Below, piece after piece: positions 63,408 through 64,000 of a stretch of DNA of 64,000 bases (its first letter is position 1; every line of letters begins with the position of its first letter). Under the pieces are notes generated by a model. The model ran no database searches, was not told the DNA's origin, and was given only the letters and a program-made list of their open reading frames with translations. The position numbers and the translations under genes were made by a program. This DNA is from Tetrahymena thermophila SB210 (lineage: Eukaryota > Ciliophora > Oligohymenophorea > Hymenostomatida > Tetrahymenidae). Location of the stretch: the NCBI RefSeq assembly GCF_000189635.1, contig NW_002476353.1, positions 992,001-1,056,000 on the forward strand, written 5' to 3'.

Positions 63408-64000
63408 ATGAAATTACTTTTTCATTAGAGAGCTGCACTTATACTTTTTGCAATATTTTTAAGCTTTGCTTCTCTAAAATGCTAAACTTTAACAATACCA
63501 TTGAAACTAAAAGATTAAAACCTAATTATCTAGACAACCTATGGTTCAAAGCATTGCAAAATTGAAGCAGCTGCGGTTTTTACAAAATGCTCTACAGTTA
63601 TCTCTATAGAATAAATGGACGAATAAAACTAATCTGAAAACTGTGGTTCATTCCAAACAGGTAGTACTGCCTTAGGAATTCCTATTTTTATCAGCTTATT
63701 TTATATGTCAAATGTTTAATCTTATATTCATTTCTAAGTACCTGACAAGAAGTAATATTTAGACTTTGGGAAAAAAGAATTATGCTTCGGTTATAACTCT
63801 TTCGATTTTGCAAACTCAGTTATCAGAGATTTATACGATTTTGGATAAATAGATTAACCTGTAACCTTCTTAACTTTAAATAAAGTACTCTAAAATTAAA
63901 ATACAGATGAAATTATTGGATAAATTGACATAGGATAACCAAATATGCTTTCAATAAGAGACGGAGAACAGCTTGCAATTTTGAAATCGGTGATTAATAA
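63408..64000 (+). CDS. Secreted aspartic-protease-fold protein, copy 2 (partial)
   Basis: Starts at ATG 63408 and runs off the window edge with at least 197 codons and no stop. Signal peptide at residues 1-30 (ALILFAIFLSFASLKC). It aligns along its length with copy 1: TYGSKHCKIEAAAVFTKCST to AFGKNQCQIDAEIQFNLCTS, ENCGSFQTGS to DNCGSESTGE, KELCFGYNSF to KSLCFGFGSY, and LTLNKVLQNQ to LYLDNVLQNQ. The Cys positions are conserved, suggesting disulfides. No DTG/DSG active-site motif appears in the part seen. The pair is a tandem duplication. The C-terminal lobe is outside the window. Confidence 0.72.

Noticed and set aside
1-64000. tRNA, rRNA, CRISPR and telomeric repeats
   Set aside because: No GGTTCGA-type B box, rRNA core, spaced repeats or G4T2 runs were found by eye.

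Overview
The window reads as ciliate nuclear DNA, most likely macronuclear DNA of Tetrahymena or a close oligohymenophorean relative. Long reading frames appear only when TAA and TAG are read as glutamine and TGA is the only stop. The DNA is very AT-rich. Introns are GT-AG and mostly 50-65 nt, which excludes Paramecium (introns near 25 nt). Many proteins carry Asn/Gln-rich tracts. Under the standard code every gene here breaks into small pieces.

Layout: an SLC22/SV2-like MFS transporter (426-2039, -); two membrane E3 ligases, RING-H2 (3445-5355, +) and RING-CH (6095-7936, +); a tandem array of three sugar-porter-like MFS genes (9103-18500, all -); a mitochondrial carrier (19179-20510, +); a pecanex homologue (21069-25724, +); an SDF2-like ER MIR-domain protein (26467-27730, -); a DDX24/Mak5-type DEAD-box helicase (28471-31200, -); a large Gln-rich EF-hand protein (32454-37067, +); an unknown polytopic membrane protein (37734-38801, +); a cullin (39597-42593, -); an ALIX/Bro1 protein (44457-47341, +); a broken reading frame (47872-48312) and a decayed hAT transposase (48735-50345); a coiled-coil protein (50697-53407, -); an R2R3-type Myb protein (54999 to about 59330, -); and two tandem aspartic-protease-fold secreted proteins (61848-62915 and 63408 to the window edge, +).

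This looks like ordinary housekeeping DNA rather than one linked system. Loose themes are ubiquitin ligation (two RING genes and a cullin), membrane transport (five transporters), endosomal and ER biology (ALIX, SDF2-like, secreted proteins) and ribosome biogenesis (DDX24). The most unusual features are two introns of 1.0 and 1.47 kb among introns of about 55 nt, the transposase relic in otherwise gene-dense DNA, the acidic insert of about 245 residues inside the DDX24 helicase core, and the apparent loss of catalytic aspartates in the aspartic-protease-fold pair. Exon coordinates were derived by hand from splice sites and phase; unresolved junctions are stated in the entries.
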